A DNA stretch of 64,000 bases from Pseudarthrobacter sp. NIBRBAC000502770 (GCF_006517815.1 NZ_CP041198.1:682001-746000); one strand, 5' to 3'; numbered from the stretch's first letter, positions 40,336 to 50,060 are shown. Notes: generated by a model not told the origin, from the sequence alone. Program-made: numbers and translations.

Positions 40336-41841
40336 CTACGGGGTGGTGGCCGCGGGCTCCGCATCGGCCAGTTTCCGGGCGGTGGTGGTGATGTTGCGGG
40401 CCATGGCCGGGAAGATCAGGCTGTGGAACGGCAGGACGGCGAGCCAGTACAGCCTGCCGCTCAGTCCCTTGGGGAAGAAGATGGCGCGCTGCCGGTAGCG
40501 GCTGCCCGCCCCGTCAGGTTCCACGGAGAGCTCCAGCCAGGCACGTCCGGGGGCACGCATTTCGGCGCGCAGCCGGAGCAGCCTGCCGCGCTCGATCCGT
40601 TCCACCCGCCACCAGTCCACCACCTCTCCCGCAGCGAGGGTGTGGGGATGCCGGCGCCCGCGCAGCAGGCCGGCACCGCCGGTCAGCTTGTCCAGCCAGC
40701 CCCGGACCTGCCACGCCAGCGGCAGCGAGTACCAGCCGTTGCGCCCGCCAATGCCTTCGATGACCGTCCACACGTGGGCCGGGTCCACGTCGCCGTGGAA
40801 CGTCCGTTCGTCGATGTACACCTTGTGTCCGGCCCACTCCGGGTCACTGGGCAGGGGGTCGGAATCCGCGCCGGCATTGGCCCAGGTGGTCTCCACCTGT
40901 CCGTCCCGCTCCTTGCCCAGTGCCAGGGCCACGGCGGTCCGGTACGGGGTCAGGCCGCCGTCGGGCAGCGGGATGTACTGGTCGATGTCGTGCTCGTTGG
41001 ACACCGCGTCGTGCTGGAGTGACTGGACCAGCGGGACCGCCATGGACCACGGGATGGGCGTGGTCAGCGCCACCCAGATGCCTGCCAGCTTGGGCGCAGG
41101 GATGGGCAGCGCCAGCACCACCCGGTAGGGCAGGCCTGCTTCCGCAGAGTATTCCTGCATCATCCTGGCGTAGGTCAGCACCTGCCGGCAGCCGATATCG
41201 AACGTCCTGTTGATGGTGCCCTCCAGGGACGCGGCAGCAACCAGGTAGTACAGGACGTCGCGGACGGCGATGGCTTCGATCCGGTTGCGCACCCAACTGG
41301 GCGCCGGCATCAGTGGCAGCGTTTCGGAGAGGTGGCGGATCATCTCGAAGGAGGCGGAGCCGGAGCCGATCACCACGCCTGCCTGGAACACCACGGCGTC
41401 CACCGGGCTGTCCAGGAACACCTTGCCTACGGCCTCGCGCGAGCGCATGTGGGTGGAGAGTTCCACCCCTTGAGGGTGCAGGCCGCCCAGATAGACGATC
41501 CGTTGCACTCCCGCGGCAGCGGCAGCGTCCGCGGCGGTCCTGGCCATCGCCTTTTCCTTCGCTTCGAACCCGGCCCCGGCCGCCATGGAGTGGACCAGGT
41601 AGTAGAAGACATCGACGCCGGACAGCGCTTCGCGGAGGGCGTCGCCGTCGTCGAGGCTGCTTTGCACCACCTCCACTTTGTCGCGCCAGGGGACGCCGGC
41701 GATCTTGTCGGGGGAGCGGACCAGCACCTTCACCGTGTGGCCGGCTTCGAGCAGCTTGGGCACAAGCCGGCCGCCGATGTAGCCGGTGGCCCCGGTAACG
41801 AGGACGGTCCTGGGTGTTGGCGTGGCACTCATTGCGGTCAT
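40336..41841 (-). CDS. SDR family oxidoreductase with C-terminal DUF2867 domain
   Basis: 501 residues. The N-terminal extended/atypical SDR domain has VLVTGATGYIGGRLVPKLLEAGHTVKVLVR (NAD(P) loop TGATGYIGG), then YYLVHSM and GGLHP in place of the usual catalytic motifs. The C-terminal 170 residues match DUF2867 (an SRPBCC-like fold): WTVIEGIGGRNGWYSLPLAW, GEVVDWWRVERIERGRLLRL, RQRAIFFPKGLSGRLYWLAVLPFH. Such fusions are common in actinobacteria; substrate unknown. ATG 41841 has AGGAG six bases upstream. Divergent from mfd. Confidence 0.9.
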   Translation of the reverse strand: MTAMSATPTPRTVLVTGATGYIGGRLVPKLLEAGHTVKVLVRSPDKIAGVPWRDKVEVVQSSLDDGDALREALSGVDVFYYLVHSMAAGAGFEAKEKAMARTAADAAAAAGVQRIVYLGGLHPQGVELSTHMRSREAVGKVFLDSPVDAVVFQAGVVIGSGSASFEMIRHLSETLPLMPAPSWVRNRIEAIAVRDVLYYLVAAASLEGTINRTFDIGCRQVLTYARMMQEYSAEAGLPYRVVLALPIPAPKLAGIWVALTTPIPWSMAVPLVQSLQHDAVSNEHDIDQYIPLPDGGLTPYRTAVALALGKERDGQVETTWANAGADSDPLPSDPEWAGHKVYIDERTFHGDVDPAHVWTVIEGIGGRNGWYSLPLAWQVRGWLDKLTGGAGLLRGRRHPHTLAAGEVVDWWRVERIERGRLLRLRAEMRAPGRAWLELSVEPDGAGSRYRQRAIFFPKGLSGRLYWLAVLPFHSLIFPAMARNITTTARKLADAEPAATTP

Positions 41842-42078
41842 GCTGGCTCCTGTTCGTCCCTTGGAATTCGCAGCGGCTGCCCTTACGGACTGCTGCGCTG
41901 CGGGAAAAGGCTGCGGAAATGGCTCGACGTTGCCAGCCTAGATCCATTCCCGCGCAGATGGTTCCGTGCCGGCAGGCCGTTCCCGCGCGGTAGGCTGGAA
42001 GCTCCCCGGGATTCGCAGCGAATTTCGGGTTTTCGCGTTGCCTGCTTGCTTTCGCTGAACACCACAGGAGCTTCTGCC

Positions 42079-45000
42079 ATGAGTCTTCCCGGCCAGTCCG
42101 CCGCCGGCACATCCAGCACCGGAACGTCCGGCGCGGCCCCGTCGCTGGACGGGCTGCGCCGCGCTCTGGAACCGGACCAGACGTTCGCCCGTGTCGGGGC
42201 GGAGGCAGCGCGGGGCTTCGCCGTGCGCAGCCAGGACTACCAGGTCAGCGCCCCCGCCGGCCTGCGTCCGGTGCTGCTGGCGGAGATGGCGGACGGGCTC
42301 GCCGCCGCCGTGGCAGGACAGGCCGACGCCGCGGGGCCGGGCGTCGTGCTCGCTGTCACCGCCACGGGCCGTGAAGCGGAGGACCTGTCCGCAGCCCTGC
42401 GCGCCTACCTGCCCGCGGATTCGGTGGCCGAGTTTCCCAGCTGGGAGACCCTCCCGCACGAGCGCCTTTCCCCGCGTTCGGACACCGTGGGGCGCCGGCT
42501 GTCAGTGCTGCGCCGCCTGGCACATCCGGAAAGTTCGACGGCGGCCCGGCTGCGCGTCGTCGTCGCTCCCGTCCGCGCCGTGGTCCAGCCCGTGGTGGCC
42601 GGCCTGGGCGACCTGGTCCCCGTCACCCTCAAGGTGGGCCAGGATGTTCCGTTCACCAGCGTGGTGAAGAGCCTCGCCGACGCTGCCTACGCCCGGGTGG
42701 ACATGGTGACGCACCGCGGCGAGTTCGCGGTCCGCGGTGGCATCATCGACGTCTTCCCGCCCACGGAGGACCACCCCATCCGGGTGGAGTTCTTCGGCGA
42801 TGAAGTGGACCAGATGCGCTGGTTCGCCGTGGCCGACCAGCGCTCGCTGTCCGCCCCGGGCATCCACCACCCCACCGAACTGCACGCCCCGCCCTGCCGC
42901 GAAATTTTGATCACACCCTCCGTGATGTCCCGCGCCGCCACGCTGAAATCCCAGCTTCCAGCCGCCGCGGACATGCTGGAGAAGATCGCCGGCGGCATCG
43001 CGGTGGAAGGCATGGAGTCGCTGGCGCCGGTCCTGGTGGACGCGATGGTGCCGTTCGTGGACCAGCTGCCGGCCGATTCCATCGCCGTGGTGATTGAACC
43101 GGAGAAGGTGCGCACCCGAGCCCACGACCTCGCCGCCACCAACGAGGAATTCCTCGAGGCAGCCTGGTCCACCGCGTCCGACGGCGGGGCCGCACCTTTG
43201 GACCTCAGCTCCCAGGCCAGTGCGGCGCTTCATTCGGCGAGCTTCCGGTCGCTGGCCGAAACCCGCGGCTCGGCCCTGGCGCACGGCGTGTCCTGGTGGT
43301 CCATCACCTCACTGGCGCAGGATGCGGAACTGCTGCCGGAGATCGATGTCCTGAACCTGCACGCCCGTGAACCCCGCGGCTACCAGGGCGACGTTGCGGA
43401 GATGATGGACTTCATCGGATCGCACGTCCGGGACCAGTGGCGGATCGTGGTGGCCACTGAGGGCCCCGGGCCCGCGCAGCGCCTGGCGGAACTCTTCCAC
43501 GAAAACGACATCCCCTGCGCACGCGTCGACCGCCTTGACCACGAGCCCCAGGCTGGCATCATCGAGGTGACCACCGCCGCCGTCGGACGTGGCTTTGTCC
43601 TGGACGGGCTCAAACTTGGCCTGCTCACCGAAGCCGACCTGCTCGGCCGGACCTCCGCCGGGTCCACCAAGGACATGCGCCGGATGCCCTCCAAGCGGCG
43701 CAACGCCGTAGACCCCCTGCAGCTGGTCGCGGGGGACCACGTGGTCCACGAACAGCACGGCATCGGCCGGTTCGTGGAACTCATCCAGCGCAAGGTGGCC
43801 GGCGGCGGCGACGGCGTGCGGGAATACCTGGTGCTGGAATACGCGCCCGCCAAACGCGGCGCGCCCGGCGACCGCCTGTTCGTCCCCACGGACCAGCTGG
43901 ACCAGGTGACCCGCTATGTCGGCGGCGACACCCCGGTCCTGAGCAAGATGGGCGGCGCCGACTGGGCCAGCACCAAGTCCAAGGCCCGCAAAGCCGTCAA
44001 GGAGATCGCCGGTGAACTGATCCGGCTGTACTCAGCCCGCATGGCCTCCCGCGGCCACGCCTTCGGCCCCGACACCCCCTGGCAGCGCGAACTGGAGGAA
44101 GCCTTCCCCTACGTGGAAACTCCGGACCAGCTGACCACCATCAACGAGGTCAAGGCGGACATGGAACGGGAGATCCCCATGGACCGCCTGGTCTCCGGCG
44201 ACGTAGGCTACGGCAAGACCGAGATCGCGGTGCGCGCTGCGTTCAAGGCCGTGCAGGACGGCAAGCAGGTGGCCGTGCTGGTGCCCACCACGCTGCTGGC
44301 CCAGCAGCACTACGAGACGTTCACCGAACGGTTCTCCGGCTTCCCCCTCCGCGTCAAGCCGCTGTCCCGGTTCCAGTCCGCGAAGGAGTCCAAGGAAACC
44401 GCCGAGGGCGTCAAGAGCGGCGCCGTGGACGTGGTGATCGGCACCCACCGGCTGCTCTCCAAGGACTTCGAATTCAAGGACCTTGGCCTGGTGATCGTGG
44501 ACGAAGAACAGCGGTTCGGTGTGGAACACAAGGAAGCGCTGAAGAAGATGCGCACCAACGTGGACGTCCTGGCCATGAGCGCCACCCCGATTCCCCGCAC
44601 CCTGGAGATGTCCCTGACCGGCATCCGGGAGACCTCCACCCTCGCCACCCCGCCGGAGGAACGGCACCCGGTGCTGACCTATGTGGGCCCGTACACGGAC
44701 AAGCAGACCTCCGCCGCCATCCGCCGCGAACTGATGCGCGAGGGACAGGTGTTCTTCGTCCACAACCGGGTCTCCACGATTGAACGCACCGCCGCGAAGA
44801 TCCGCGAACTGGTACCCGAAGCCAGGGTGGAGGTGGCGCACGGCAAGATGTCCGAGAGCCGGCTGGAACAGATCATCGTGGACTTCTGGGAGAAGCGCTT
44901 CGACGTCCTGGTCTGCACCACCATCATCGAGACCGGGCTGGACATCTCCAACGCCAACACCCTGATCGTGGACGGCGCGGACAAGTACGGCCTGTCCCAG

Positions 45001-45771
45001 CTCCACCAGCTCCGCGGCCGCGTGGGCCGCGGCCGTGAACGCGCCTACGCGTACTTCCTGTATCCGTCAGAGAAACCTTTGGGCGAGGTGGCGCTGGAAC
45101 GGCTCAAGGCCGTGGCCGCGCACAACGAACTGGGCGCCGGCATGCAGCTGGCCATGAAGGACCTGGAAATCCGCGGTGCCGGCAACCTGCTGGGCGGGGA
45201 GCAGTCCGGCCACATCCAGGGGGTTGGCTTCGACCTGTACATCCGCCTGGTGGGCGAGGCCGTGGCGGACTTCCGCGGCGAAGCCGAAGAGAAGGCCGCG
45301 GAAATGAAGATCGAGCTGCCGGTCAACGCGCACCTGCCGCACGACTACGTTCCCGGTGAACGGCTGCGCCTGGAGGCGTACCGGAAGCTCGCCGCCGCCC
45401 TCACCAACGAGTCCATTGACGAGGTCCAGGCGGAGCTCGTGGACCGCTACGGCGAGTTGCCGCTGCCCGCGCAGAACCTGGTGGAAGTGGCACGGTTCCG
45501 TGTCGCCGCCCGCGAGGCTGGCCTCTCCGACGTGGCCCTGCAGGGCAACTTCATCAAGTTCTCCCCGGCATCGCTCCCGGAGTCCAGGACCATGCGGCTG
45601 AACCGGATGTATCCGGGGTCGCAGTCCAAGCCGGCCATGGACGCCATCCTCATTCCCAAGCCCAAGACGGCACGGATCGGCGGCAGGGACCTCCAGGACG
45701 CCGAGATCCTGGAATGGGCCAACGGCGTCATCCGGAACATCTTTTCCGACGCCCCGCTGGCGGTGGGTTAG
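42079..45771 (+). CDS. mfd: Transcription-repair coupling factor
   Basis: 1230 residues. Mfd displaces RNA polymerase stalled at DNA lesions and recruits UvrA. Order: UvrB-homology region (FPSWETLPHERLSPRSDTVGRRL), RNA polymerase-interacting domain after DHVVHEQHGIGRFVELI, then RecG-like helicase motor with Walker A SGDVGYGKTE (about residue 706), DEEQ box VDEEQRFGVEHKE, and motifs SATPIPRTLEMSL and VDGADKYGLSQLHQLRGRVGRG. The C-terminal TRCF domain is LRLEAYRKLAAA. ATG 42079 has AGGAG eight bases upstream; the much longer open frame upstream runs antisense through the SDR gene and is not coding. Confidence 0.97.
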   Translation: MSLPGQSAAGTSSTGTSGAAPSLDGLRRALEPDQTFARVGAEAARGFAVRSQDYQVSAPAGLRPVLLAEMADGLAAAVAGQADAAGPGVVLAVTATGREAEDLSAALRAYLPADSVAEFPSWETLPHERLSPRSDTVGRRLSVLRRLAHPESSTAARLRVVVAPVRAVVQPVVAGLGDLVPVTLKVGQDVPFTSVVKSLADAAYARVDMVTHRGEFAVRGGIIDVFPPTEDHPIRVEFFGDEVDQMRWFAVADQRSLSAPGIHHPTELHAPPCREILITPSVMSRAATLKSQLPAAADMLEKIAGGIAVEGMESLAPVLVDAMVPFVDQLPADSIAVVIEPEKVRTRAHDLAATNEEFLEAAWSTASDGGAAPLDLSSQASAALHSASFRSLAETRGSALAHGVSWWSITSLAQDAELLPEIDVLNLHAREPRGYQGDVAEMMDFIGSHVRDQWRIVVATEGPGPAQRLAELFHENDIPCARVDRLDHEPQAGIIEVTTAAVGRGFVLDGLKLGLLTEADLLGRTSAGSTKDMRRMPSKRRNAVDPLQLVAGDHVVHEQHGIGRFVELIQRKVAGGGDGVREYLVLEYAPAKRGAPGDRLFVPTDQLDQVTRYVGGDTPVLSKMGGADWASTKSKARKAVKEIAGELIRLYSARMASRGHAFGPDTPWQRELEEAFPYVETPDQLTTINEVKADMEREIPMDRLVSGDVGYGKTEIAVRAAFKAVQDGKQVAVLVPTTLLAQQHYETFTERFSGFPLRVKPLSRFQSAKESKETAEGVKSGAVDVVIGTHRLLSKDFEFKDLGLVIVDEEQRFGVEHKEALKKMRTNVDVLAMSATPIPRTLEMSLTGIRETSTLATPPEERHPVLTYVGPYTDKQTSAAIRRELMREGQVFFVHNRVSTIERTAAKIRELVPEARVEVAHGKMSESRLEQIIVDFWEKRFDVLVCTTIIETGLDISNANTLIVDGADKYGLSQLHQLRGRVGRGRERAYAYFLYPSEKPLGEVALERLKAVAAHNELGAGMQLAMKDLEIRGAGNLLGGEQSGHIQGVGFDLYIRLVGEAVADFRGEAEEKAAEMKIELPVNAHLPHDYVPGERLRLEAYRKLAAALTNESIDEVQAELVDRYGELPLPAQNLVEVARFRVAAREAGLSDVALQGNFIKFSPASLPESRTMRLNRMYPGSQSKPAMDAILIPKPKTARIGGRDLQDAEILEWANGVIRNIFSDAPLAVG

Positions 45772-45777
45772 CACTTG

Positions 45778-46590
45778 ATGGGAGGACACCACGCCGCGTC
45801 GGGAGCCGCGGCGTGGGTAGCTGTTGCGTCCACCGGCCCTTACACCCTGGGCTGGTACCCGCTGGACCCCACGGGCATCCTTATCGGCGGCATGGCCACG
45901 GCCGGCACCGCGCTGGTGTGCGACTGGGACCACCGGTCCAGCACGGTGGCCCATTCGCTGCCGCCGCTGTCCAACGTGATCGCCCGGGGCAACGAGAACG
46001 CCAGCGGCGGCCACCGGCAGGGCACGCATTCCATCCTGGGTGCGGCGTTCTTCGTGTTCCTCGCCGGCCTGGCATCGCAGGTCCACCTGGACACCGGCTG
46101 GGGACGGCTGTCCATTGGGGCCGGGCTGCTGTGCATGTTCCTGATCAACATCGCAGGCAAGGCTCTGAAGCTCTTTCCCAAGAGCGGCTTCATCTCCAAC
46201 TGGATCTTCGCCCTGGTCATGGCTGGCCTGGTCACGGCTTATGCACCAGAACAGTGGACCTGGCTGCCCACGTCCATGCTGATCGGGGTGGTGGTGCACA
46301 TCGTCGGGGACCTCATCACCACCGGGGGAGTGCCGCTGCTGTGGCCGCTGGTGGTCCGGCCGCCGAAGATGCTGCGCCGGCTGCCCTTGTTGCGGAGTGT
46401 CTGGCGTGCCAACGGCGCGCTGTCCGTTCCACTGCTGGGCCGGGCGGGTTCCAAGCGGGAATGGCTGGTGTTGATCCCGGTGAGCGCCTACGCCATGGTG
46501 GGGATGTCCGTGGCCGGCTGGGCCATCGCCCAGCACCACTGGGGCCGGGTAGCGGCGGCCGCGGGGGCGTGGATCAAGCTTTGGTTCTAG
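45778..46590 (+). CDS. DUF457 (YdjM-like) membrane-bound metal-dependent hydrolase
   Basis: 270 residues with six or seven hydrophobic segments. Conserved His/Asp clusters mark the family: GGHHAASGAAAW at the N-terminus, DWDHRSSTVAH, GGHRQGTHS and VVHIVGDLITTGG. The family is annotated as an inner-membrane metal-dependent hydrolase related to LexA-regulated YdjM, but the substrate is unknown. The start is ATG 45778 (TTG 45775 also in frame), only six bases after the mfd stop, so it is likely co-transcribed with mfd. Confidence 0.88.
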   Translation: MGGHHAASGAAAWVAVASTGPYTLGWYPLDPTGILIGGMATAGTALVCDWDHRSSTVAHSLPPLSNVIARGNENASGGHRQGTHSILGAAFFVFLAGLASQVHLDTGWGRLSIGAGLLCMFLINIAGKALKLFPKSGFISNWIFALVMAGLVTAYAPEQWTWLPTSMLIGVVVHIVGDLITTGGVPLLWPLVVRPPKMLRRLPLLRSVWRANGALSVPLLGRAGSKREWLVLIPVSAYAMVGMSVAGWAIAQHHWGRVAAAAGAWIKLWF

Positions 46591-46616
46591 CCGCCGGGAC
46601 CAGGCCCCAGCAGATA

Positions 46617-46653
46617 AGGGAGGGACCCCGGACAGTGTCCGGGGTCCCTCCCT
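46617..46653. terminator. Strong terminator hairpin after the DUF457 gene
   Basis: AGGGAGGGACCCCGGACA pairs perfectly with its complement across a one-base centre, between converging genes. No long T-run follows, but stem strength and position support termination. Confidence 0.75.
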
Positions 46654-46671
46654 GTGCTGCGTCCAGGGTCT

Positions 46672-46935
46672 TTAGTGCTCGCCGGCGGAGTCCGAGCGGC
46701 CAAAGATGGTCTGCGGAAGCCAGAACGCCAGGGCGAAGAGGAGCAGGCACACGGCCATGGGCCACGGGTTGTCCAGGGTGAGGAAGGACAGCGAGTAGAT
46801 GGCGCCGAGGAACAGGGCGAAGCAGACCACGAACAGGATCACGCTGGTGGCGAGGTTGTTTTCGTTCTGCGGGGTCCGGACGGTCTCCTTGTTGGACGCC
46901 GTGTCCCTGCTGGACGCGTTGATCTGGCTGGACAT
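46672..46935 (-). CDS. Small two-helix membrane protein, unknown function
   Basis: 87 residues. The N-terminal 28 are polar (SSQINASSRDTASNKETVR), followed by two transmembrane helices, about 31-52 (SVILFVVCFALFLGAIYSL) and 58-75 (WPMAVCLLLFALAFWLPQ), and a short acidic tail. ATG 46935 has GAGGAGG at good spacing, which fixes the start; longer in-frame starts lack one. I do not recognise a family. Downstream of deoC on the same strand with a 52-base gap. Confidence 0.7.
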   Translation of the reverse strand: MSSQINASSRDTASNKETVRTPQNENNLATSVILFVVCFALFLGAIYSLSFLTLDNPWPMAVCLLLFALAFWLPQTIFGRSDSAGEH

Positions 46936-46987
46936 GTGTTCCTCCTCGGCCCCAAAGGGCATGATCTGTGGCGGCTTCCGGCCAAGG

Positions 46988-47707
46988 TCAGTAAGCGGCT
47001 GAACCCTGTTCACCCTTGACGATGGCAATACCGGAGCTGGCACCAATTCGTGTTGCACCTGCTGCAATCATAGCCTGAGCATCTGCCAGGGACCGTACGC
47101 CGCCGGAGGCCTTGACCCCCACGTCCGGGCCCACGGTCCGGCGCATCAGGGCCACATCCTCAACCGTCGCGCCCCCGCCGTTGAAGCCCGTTGAGGTCTT
47201 CACGAAGTCGGCGCCGGCCTCCACGGCCGCCTGGCACGCCAGTACCTTCTGCTCGTCGGTCAGGAGGGCTGTTTCGATAATGACTTTCAGGATGGCGCCG
47301 CCCGCGTGGACCGTCTCGGCCACCGCGGCGATGTCCTCGACGAGGGCGCCCTTGTCACCGGCCCGCGCGGCAGCGATGTTGATCACCATGTCCACCTCCG
47401 CCGCGCCGTCCAGGACCGCGCCGCGGGCTTCGAATGACTTCACATCCGTGGGTGTGGCCCCCAGGGGGAAGCCCACCACGGAACAGGTGAGGACGCCTGA
47501 ACCCCGAAGTGCCGTGGTGACCGTCTTGACCCAGACCGGATTGACGCAGACCGACTTGAAGCCATATTCGGCGGCTTCCGCGCAAACCTTCAGCACATCG
47601 GCTTCAGAGGCTTCGGGCTTGAGCAGCGTGTGGTCGATGTAGGAGGCGATGCCCGCGGGCCGGCCCGGATCGGCGGTGCCTGCGTGAACGGTGGCTTCGT
47701 TGCTCAT
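46988..47707 (-). CDS. deoC: Deoxyribose-phosphate aldolase
   Basis: 239 residues. Class I aldolase splitting 2-deoxyribose-5-phosphate into glyceraldehyde-3-phosphate and acetaldehyde, for deoxynucleoside catabolism. [15 protein letters not shown] at the N-terminus and VCVNPVWV are typical. The Schiff-base Lys is in [16 protein letters not shown] and the second catalytic Lys in [14 protein letters not shown]. Also [16 protein letters not shown] 47707 has GAGAGGA upstream. Confidence 0.96.
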   Translation of the reverse strand: MSNEATVHAGTADPGRPAGIASYIDHTLLKPEASEADVLKVCAEAAEYGFKSVCVNPVWVKTVTTALRGSGVLTCSVVGFPLGATPTDVKSFEARGAVLDGAAEVDMVINIAAARAGDKGALVEDIAAVAETVHAGGAILKVIIETALLTDEQKVLACQAAVEAGADFVKTSTGFNGGGATVEDVALMRRTVGPDVGVKASGGVRSLADAQAMIAAGATRIGASSGIAIVKGEQGSAAY

Positions 47708-47827
47708 GATGGTCCTCTCGGAGGGCCTTGTGGGCCCGGCGTTGACTCGGTTTCGGGAACCATCTTGTCACAGCGGGCCGCGCCGCAGCAGGCCCCACGC
47801 AGGAGGCCCGCAGGCGGGCATGGGCGC

Positions 47828-48694
47828 TCAGGCCGCCTGCAGGGCCGGGGCCTCCGCCGCGGCACTCAACAACTGGGTGGCGCAGGCACCTGCCGCCGAA
47901 GCCGCCGCTACCAGCAGCCCCAGCCGCACGCCGTCGAACGCTGCCGCGTCCCCAATCGCCCAGATCCCCTGGACGGACGTGCGGTAGTCCCGGCTGATCA
48001 CGATGCCGCCCCCGGGTGCAGTCTGCAGCCCCGCGCTGGCGGCCAGGCCGTCGCGGGACACCCGCTCCTCCGCCATCACCACCAGGTCGCCGGTCATGCT
48101 GCTGCCATCCTCGAAGACGACGGCGGACGCGGCCTGCCGGGCGGATGTGCCGGACACAACGGCGGGGATGATGGCGGCGGGGCGGGCAGTGGTGCGAATG
48201 GGCCGCACGCCTTTGGCGCGCAGCACGGCTTCGGCCTGCCCGGCTGCCGCGCCGGTGCCCACCAGGATTCCCACCGGACGCCGTCCCAGCTCCCGGGCCA
48301 CCTTTTGCACACCCTTCGCGACCCGCGGTGCGTCGTCGATGGTGGCATAGTTCAGGCATTGCGCGGCACCGTCCACCGGGCCTGCCACCGGGGCCGATCC
48401 GGTAGCGATGACCAGGTGGTCGTAGGCGAACTCCATGCCGTCGGCAGTGGCTACGGTGCGGTTGGCAGGGTCGATGTGGCTGGCAGGCTGGCCAAACCGC
48501 ACGGACACCTGGGGCAGCATGGCAAGCTCCAGCAGCTCTTCGGGGGTGTCATCGCGGTTGCTCAGCACGGTGACGGTCCCGGTGAACCGGGCGCGGTCCA
48601 GCTGCGCTACAAGGGCCTGGGCCGCGGGGCCGGCACCCGCAATGACAATGCGGGTTGCGGTGGAGGTGGACGTTGAGGATGCCGGAGCGGACAT
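47828..48694 (-). CDS. NAD(P)/FAD-dependent oxidoreductase, short NirB-like flavoprotein
   Basis: 288 residues. It resembles the N-terminal flavin module of NirB: FAD loop RIVIAGAGPAAQALVAQL, the strand YDHLVIATGSAPV, a second nucleotide loop VGILVGTGAAAGQAEAV, and the C-terminal FAD motif GIWAIGDAAAFDG. It lacks the segment after the first strand (the NirB stretch with YDRVALSK) and has no Fe-S or siroheme domain. ATG 48694 is preceded by AAAGGG. Located downstream of nirB-cobA-nnaR on the same strand, it may transfer electrons in nitrogen metabolism, but that is inference from position. Confidence 0.8.
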   Translation of the reverse strand: MSAPASSTSTSTATRIVIAGAGPAAQALVAQLDRARFTGTVTVLSNRDDTPEELLELAMLPQVSVRFGQPASHIDPANRTVATADGMEFAYDHLVIATGSAPVAGPVDGAAQCLNYATIDDAPRVAKGVQKVARELGRRPVGILVGTGAAAGQAEAVLRAKGVRPIRTTARPAAIIPAVVSGTSARQAASAVVFEDGSSMTGDLVVMAEERVSRDGLAASAGLQTAPGGGIVISRDYRTSVQGIWAIGDAAAFDGVRLGLLVAAASAAGACATQLLSAAAEAPALQAA

Positions 48695-48820
48695 GTGCTG
48701 GCCCTTTCGCTGGCGGCCGGTAAGCGGCCGGAACTTCGTGATGGAACACAGCGTAGGCCCGCGTCTTTTCCGGGGTGTTTCCCCGCAGTTGCTGTTCAGC
48801 GGGCCCGTGTTCGCCAGTAT

Positions 48821-48834
48821 TTACCGGCCGGTAA
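48821..48834. repeat. Perfect 14-bp palindrome TTACCGGCCGGTAA
   Basis: Uninterrupted palindrome in the 203-base gap between nnaR and the flavoprotein gene, about 130 bases upstream of the latter. Candidate operator; GTTAC/GTAAA half-sites 11 bp apart on the minus strand loosely resemble GlnR sites. Confidence 0.4.
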
Positions 48835-48897
48835 CAGAACCCGTGACGCATCTCTCATTCATCAGCCCGCCGACACAAAAGCCCTGGCCCCGGTCAC

Positions 48898-50046
48898 CTA
48901 GACCCGGATCCGGTACCCGCGCTTCACCACGGTTTCAATCAGCTTGCCGTCCGGCAGCGAGGACCGCAGGCGGCTCACGGTCATGTCCAGGGCGTGCACC
49001 GAGCCGCGCAGCTCCAGCAGGTCGGACAGCGATTCGCGGGACAGGACCGCGCCGCCCGCGCCCAGCAGTGCACGCAGGAGCAGCAGGGGAGCGGGCGCCA
49101 GTTCCACCTGCTGGCCGTCGATGCGCAGGCTGCGTCCCCGCAGTTCGATGCTTCCGGAGCGGGTATCCAGCCGCCGGACGTGGTTCAGCGCCAGGTGCTC
49201 GCACACCAGCCGGATCAGCGCACCCATCCGGAAGCGCTCCGGGATCAGCGGCGTTATGCCCGCGTCCAGCAGGGGCTGGGCCGTGACGGGACCCACCACG
49301 GCCGTGGTGACATTCAGTTTCAGGCTCTCCACCAGCTGCTTGTAGAGCCCCATCTCATGGGCCGTGCTCCACATGGCGTCCACGGCGGGGGCGCTGGTGA
49401 AGGTCAGGACGTCCAGGTTCCCGGTGCAGGCGGCGTCGATGAGCCGCGGAAGCCGGTCCTCGCCGTCGGGCTTGACCCAGCGGTAGGGCGTGACGGTCAG
49501 GACGGTGGCGCCGGACATCCGCAGCCGTTCGATCTGGCGGACGTCGGTGTAGCCATGCAACTGCATGGCCACAGTCTTGCCCCGGACGCCTTCAGCCAGG
49601 AGCATGTCCACCAGGGTTGAGGTGGTTTCGTCGCTGCTGATCCCGACGTCGGCAAGGCCGGCAGCGCGCACCGCACCGCGGGCCTTTGGTCCACGGACGA
49701 ACATGCGGCAGCTGCCCAGCGTTTCCAGCAGTTCGTCGCCAATTCCGAAGGAATCCGCGGCCTCGCACCAGCGGCGCATGCCATACGCCGTGGTCGCGAT
49801 GCAGAGATCGGGCTTGGCGGCGATGATGGCCCGCGTGTCCTCGATGAGGCGCATGTCCTCCTGGACCGGGGCGATCTTCAGCGCAGGGGCGTGCAGCACT
49901 TCGGCGCCGCGCCGCTCCAGGGCTTCGATGAGGTCGCGGGAGCGCCGGTCCGAGGTGACGCCGATGCGGAATCCCTCCAGCGGCGACTCCGCGGCGTCAG
50001 TGGCTTCTTCAGCCTGCGTGGGTTCGGCCGGTGCAAGTGCAGTCAT
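48898..50046 (-). CDS. nnaR: NnaR-like regulator: uroporphyrinogen-III synthase-like domain fused to winged helix
   Basis: 382 residues. The N-terminal 260 match the HemD fold (FRIGVTSDRRSRDLIEALERRGAEVLHAPALKI, TSAPAVDAMWSTA, VVGPVTAQPLLDAGITPLIPE). The C-terminal 95 are an OmpR-type winged helix (LAPAPLLLLRALLGAGGAVLSRESLSDLL, HALDMTVSRLRSSL, KRGYRIRV). This is the layout of NnaR, the nitrite/nitrate assimilation regulator known from Streptomyces and mycobacteria. ATG 50046 has AAAGGA upstream. ATG 50064 would overlap the cobA stop as ATGA and is a real alternative. Placement beside nirB and cobA supports regulation of nitrite assimilation; a residual HemD activity cannot be excluded. Confidence 0.83.
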   Translation of the reverse strand: MTALAPAEPTQAEEATDAAESPLEGFRIGVTSDRRSRDLIEALERRGAEVLHAPALKIAPVQEDMRLIEDTRAIIAAKPDLCIATTAYGMRRWCEAADSFGIGDELLETLGSCRMFVRGPKARGAVRAAGLADVGISSDETTSTLVDMLLAEGVRGKTVAMQLHGYTDVRQIERLRMSGATVLTVTPYRWVKPDGEDRLPRLIDAACTGNLDVLTFTSAPAVDAMWSTAHEMGLYKQLVESLKLNVTTAVVGPVTAQPLLDAGITPLIPERFRMGALIRLVCEHLALNHVRRLDTRSGSIELRGRSLRIDGQQVELAPAPLLLLRALLGAGGAVLSRESLSDLLELRGSVHALDMTVSRLRSSLPDGKLIETVVKRGYRIRV

Positions 50047-50060
50047 GGGGGTCAATCCTT

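Noticed and set aside
41332..42078. N-terminal extension of Mfd by about 250 codons
   Set aside because: The open frame there is antisense to the SDR/DUF2867 gene; ATG 42079 has a good ribosome-binding site and the expected N-terminus.
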